Source: Azolla caroliniana (taxonomy: Eukaryota; Polypodiophyta). From it: a stretch of DNA of 64,000 nt. Numbering within the stretch: the stretch's first letter is position 1; each line of letters opens with the position of its first letter. The translations under genes were made by a program, and so were the position numbers. The notes under the pieces were generated by a model. The model did not search any database. It worked only from the letters and a program-made list of their open reading frames with translations, and had not been told where the DNA came from. This document shows, piece by piece, positions 62,823-64,000 of this stretch. The DNA lies in assembly GCA_043228905.1 (NCBI GenBank), contig JBHGNT010000003.1, positions 2,542,001-2,606,000 on the forward strand, given 5' to 3'.

Positions 62823-64000
62823 ATGGAGCAATCTAAATCCTCTACTGAAAAAGACAAATGGAGAGCAGACATGATAAGCAAGATCAAGAATGCCAATACT
62901 AATGCTGAAACGAATGGGTTCAATGAACGTCGGATCATTTCGAAGCCTCCGAAAGCATTATTGGATGTCAGGAACAGTCATATTGCCCTCAGATCCTGAC
63001 CATCGGACCATTGCATGAAATGCTTAGTGGTAGCTCTTCTCTTGATGAACGGAAGGCACTGTGTGTAAAGAGATTCATGGTAAGACATGGGATATCAGAT
63101 GTGGAAGAGCTCATGGAACGCCTCTTCGAGGACTCTTCTGATCTTCGCCTCTATTATTCAGACCTTCCCAATTATAGTGATGAAGCCCTCCAACTTTTGG
63201 TCACTGTCGATACCATCTTCCTTTGTGAATTCGTGATATTTGTTCCGACTGATTGGGCATCCATACTCAAGGAACATGACTACTTCGACATACTCTGCGA
63301 CAATGACATCGCAATCAACCAAGTATTGAGGGACTTGGTCGTGATGGGCAACCAAATTCCCATGTCATTTCTAATGAAGCTCATTGAAGAGTTTCCAAGC
63401 AAAGACAAGAACGAAAAGGATGAACTCAAGAAAGGATTGCTTTATGTTGTTAAACAAGTCGATCCATTCAAGAATTCGGAGGACGAGAATTATTCTGAGG
63501 AGGAGAATCTGGAGGACGAGAATTATTCTGAGGAGGAGAGTTTTGAAATTCTTGAATTTTGCCGTCGCAGTCACCTACTTGATTGCCTATATGTTTGGGT
63601 CCTCAGAAAACAATCAGAACAGAATAAGGGACAAGGCACCAATCGATTTCGTTTCGGCCGAGTATCGGATACTTACGGAACAGAACAACCAGCTGACAAG
63701 ATGGAGGAAGATTTTCACAGTATAACCATATGTCGTGATCGCCTGCCAACAGCGTCTCAACTCTCTAAAGCCGGCATCCGGTTCAGGGCGATTGGAGGTG
63801 GTAGCATATCAGTGATGCACTACAACAAGAGAAAACTTCGGCTTTATATTCCACGGCTTGTCGTCGAACATGACACGGAGGATGTGTTCAGGAACCTTCT
63901 TGCTCATGAACAAACCTTCAAAGATGGAGGTGAGTTCACTATGTATCTGATCATCATGGACTCGCTCATCGACACAGCAGAGGATGTAGTGATCCTGACG
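62823..64000 (+). pseudogene. DUF247 family gene with a one-base frameshift, running off the window
   Basis: The start MEQSKSSTEKDKWRADMISK and SKPPKALLDVR are in frame. Then one base is missing near 62971 (AGGAACAGTCAT where the family implies two bases before ACAGTCA), and that frame stops at 62997-62999. From about 62975 the correct frame is open to the window end for at least 340 codons: LTIGPLHEMLSGSSSLDERK, HGISDVEELMERLFEDSSDL, LLVTVDTIFLCEFVIFVPTD, LVVMGNQIPMSFLMKLIEEF, LLDCLYVWVLRKQS, RLPTASQLSKAGIRFRAIGG, LVVEHDTEDVFRNLLAHEQT, SLIDTAEDVVILT. An acidic block near 63475-63540 repeats EDENYSEEE twice. A sequencing error is possible. Otherwise it is a very young pseudogene, or the protein starts at the internal ATG 63020. 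Confidence 0.85.
63475..63540 (+). repeat. 33-bp tandem duplication inside the DUF247 reading
   Basis: GAGGACGAGAATTATTCTGA followed by GGAGGAG occurs twice, 33 bases apart, encoding two EDENYSEEE units in the variable middle of the protein. Confidence 0.88.

Overview
The window looks like nuclear DNA of a flowering plant. It is AT-rich, carries spliced genes with GT-AG introns, LTR retrotransposons of both plant superfamilies, PPR and CYP716-type P450 remnants, and a tandem cluster of the plant-specific DUF247 (UPF0481) family. I cannot name the species. No rRNA, tRNA gene or CRISPR array was seen.

Bases 1-20,000 are mostly gene relics and repeats. The outstanding item is a pair of homologous, intron-containing pseudogenes (1-1983, and about 12,116-17,982). 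They encode a ParB-like domain, a conserved middle region and a beta-class amino DNA methyltransferase (motif IV DIPYGF, then motif I DLFSSTGTT). This architecture is familiar from phages and bacteria and unexpected in a plant. Copy 2 seems to keep a TATA box and first exon. Its first intron would hold a remarkable array of palindromic repeats followed by a T/G-rich repeat. Its ParB domain is split by an internally deleted gypsy element with an ATTTT target duplication, whose LTRs carry near-ideal heat-shock elements beside a TATA box. Around these lie Copia fragments, a PPR pseudogene with an insertion, a long pyrimidine tract, and a CYP716-like pseudogene without its heme-binding exon.

Bases 20,700-64,000 are a DUF247 cluster. 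Four copies are full length with the C-terminal membrane helix (36405-37919 -, 42404-43804 -, 49394-50995 -, 57629-59059 +). One copy has lost the helix (27708-28940 +). One copy running off the right edge has a single-base frameshift (62823-64000 +). At least six more are relics. The repeating unit includes a promoter with a TATA box and W-box (TTGAC) elements, a pyrimidine-rich leader, and 3' flanks. Orphan promoters and flanks (including some at 4-6 kb) show that copies have been lost. A Copia retrotransposon with a perfect CTTCG target duplication (31774-36310) sits in the 3' flank of one full-length copy.

The DUF247 genes share promoter elements, so they may be co-regulated. DUF247 proteins have no settled biochemical function; in grasses DUF247 genes at the S and Z loci are candidate self-incompatibility determinants. 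The methyltransferase relics are, by inference, remains of an acquired or mobile-element-borne gene family whose intact members should be sought elsewhere in this genome.
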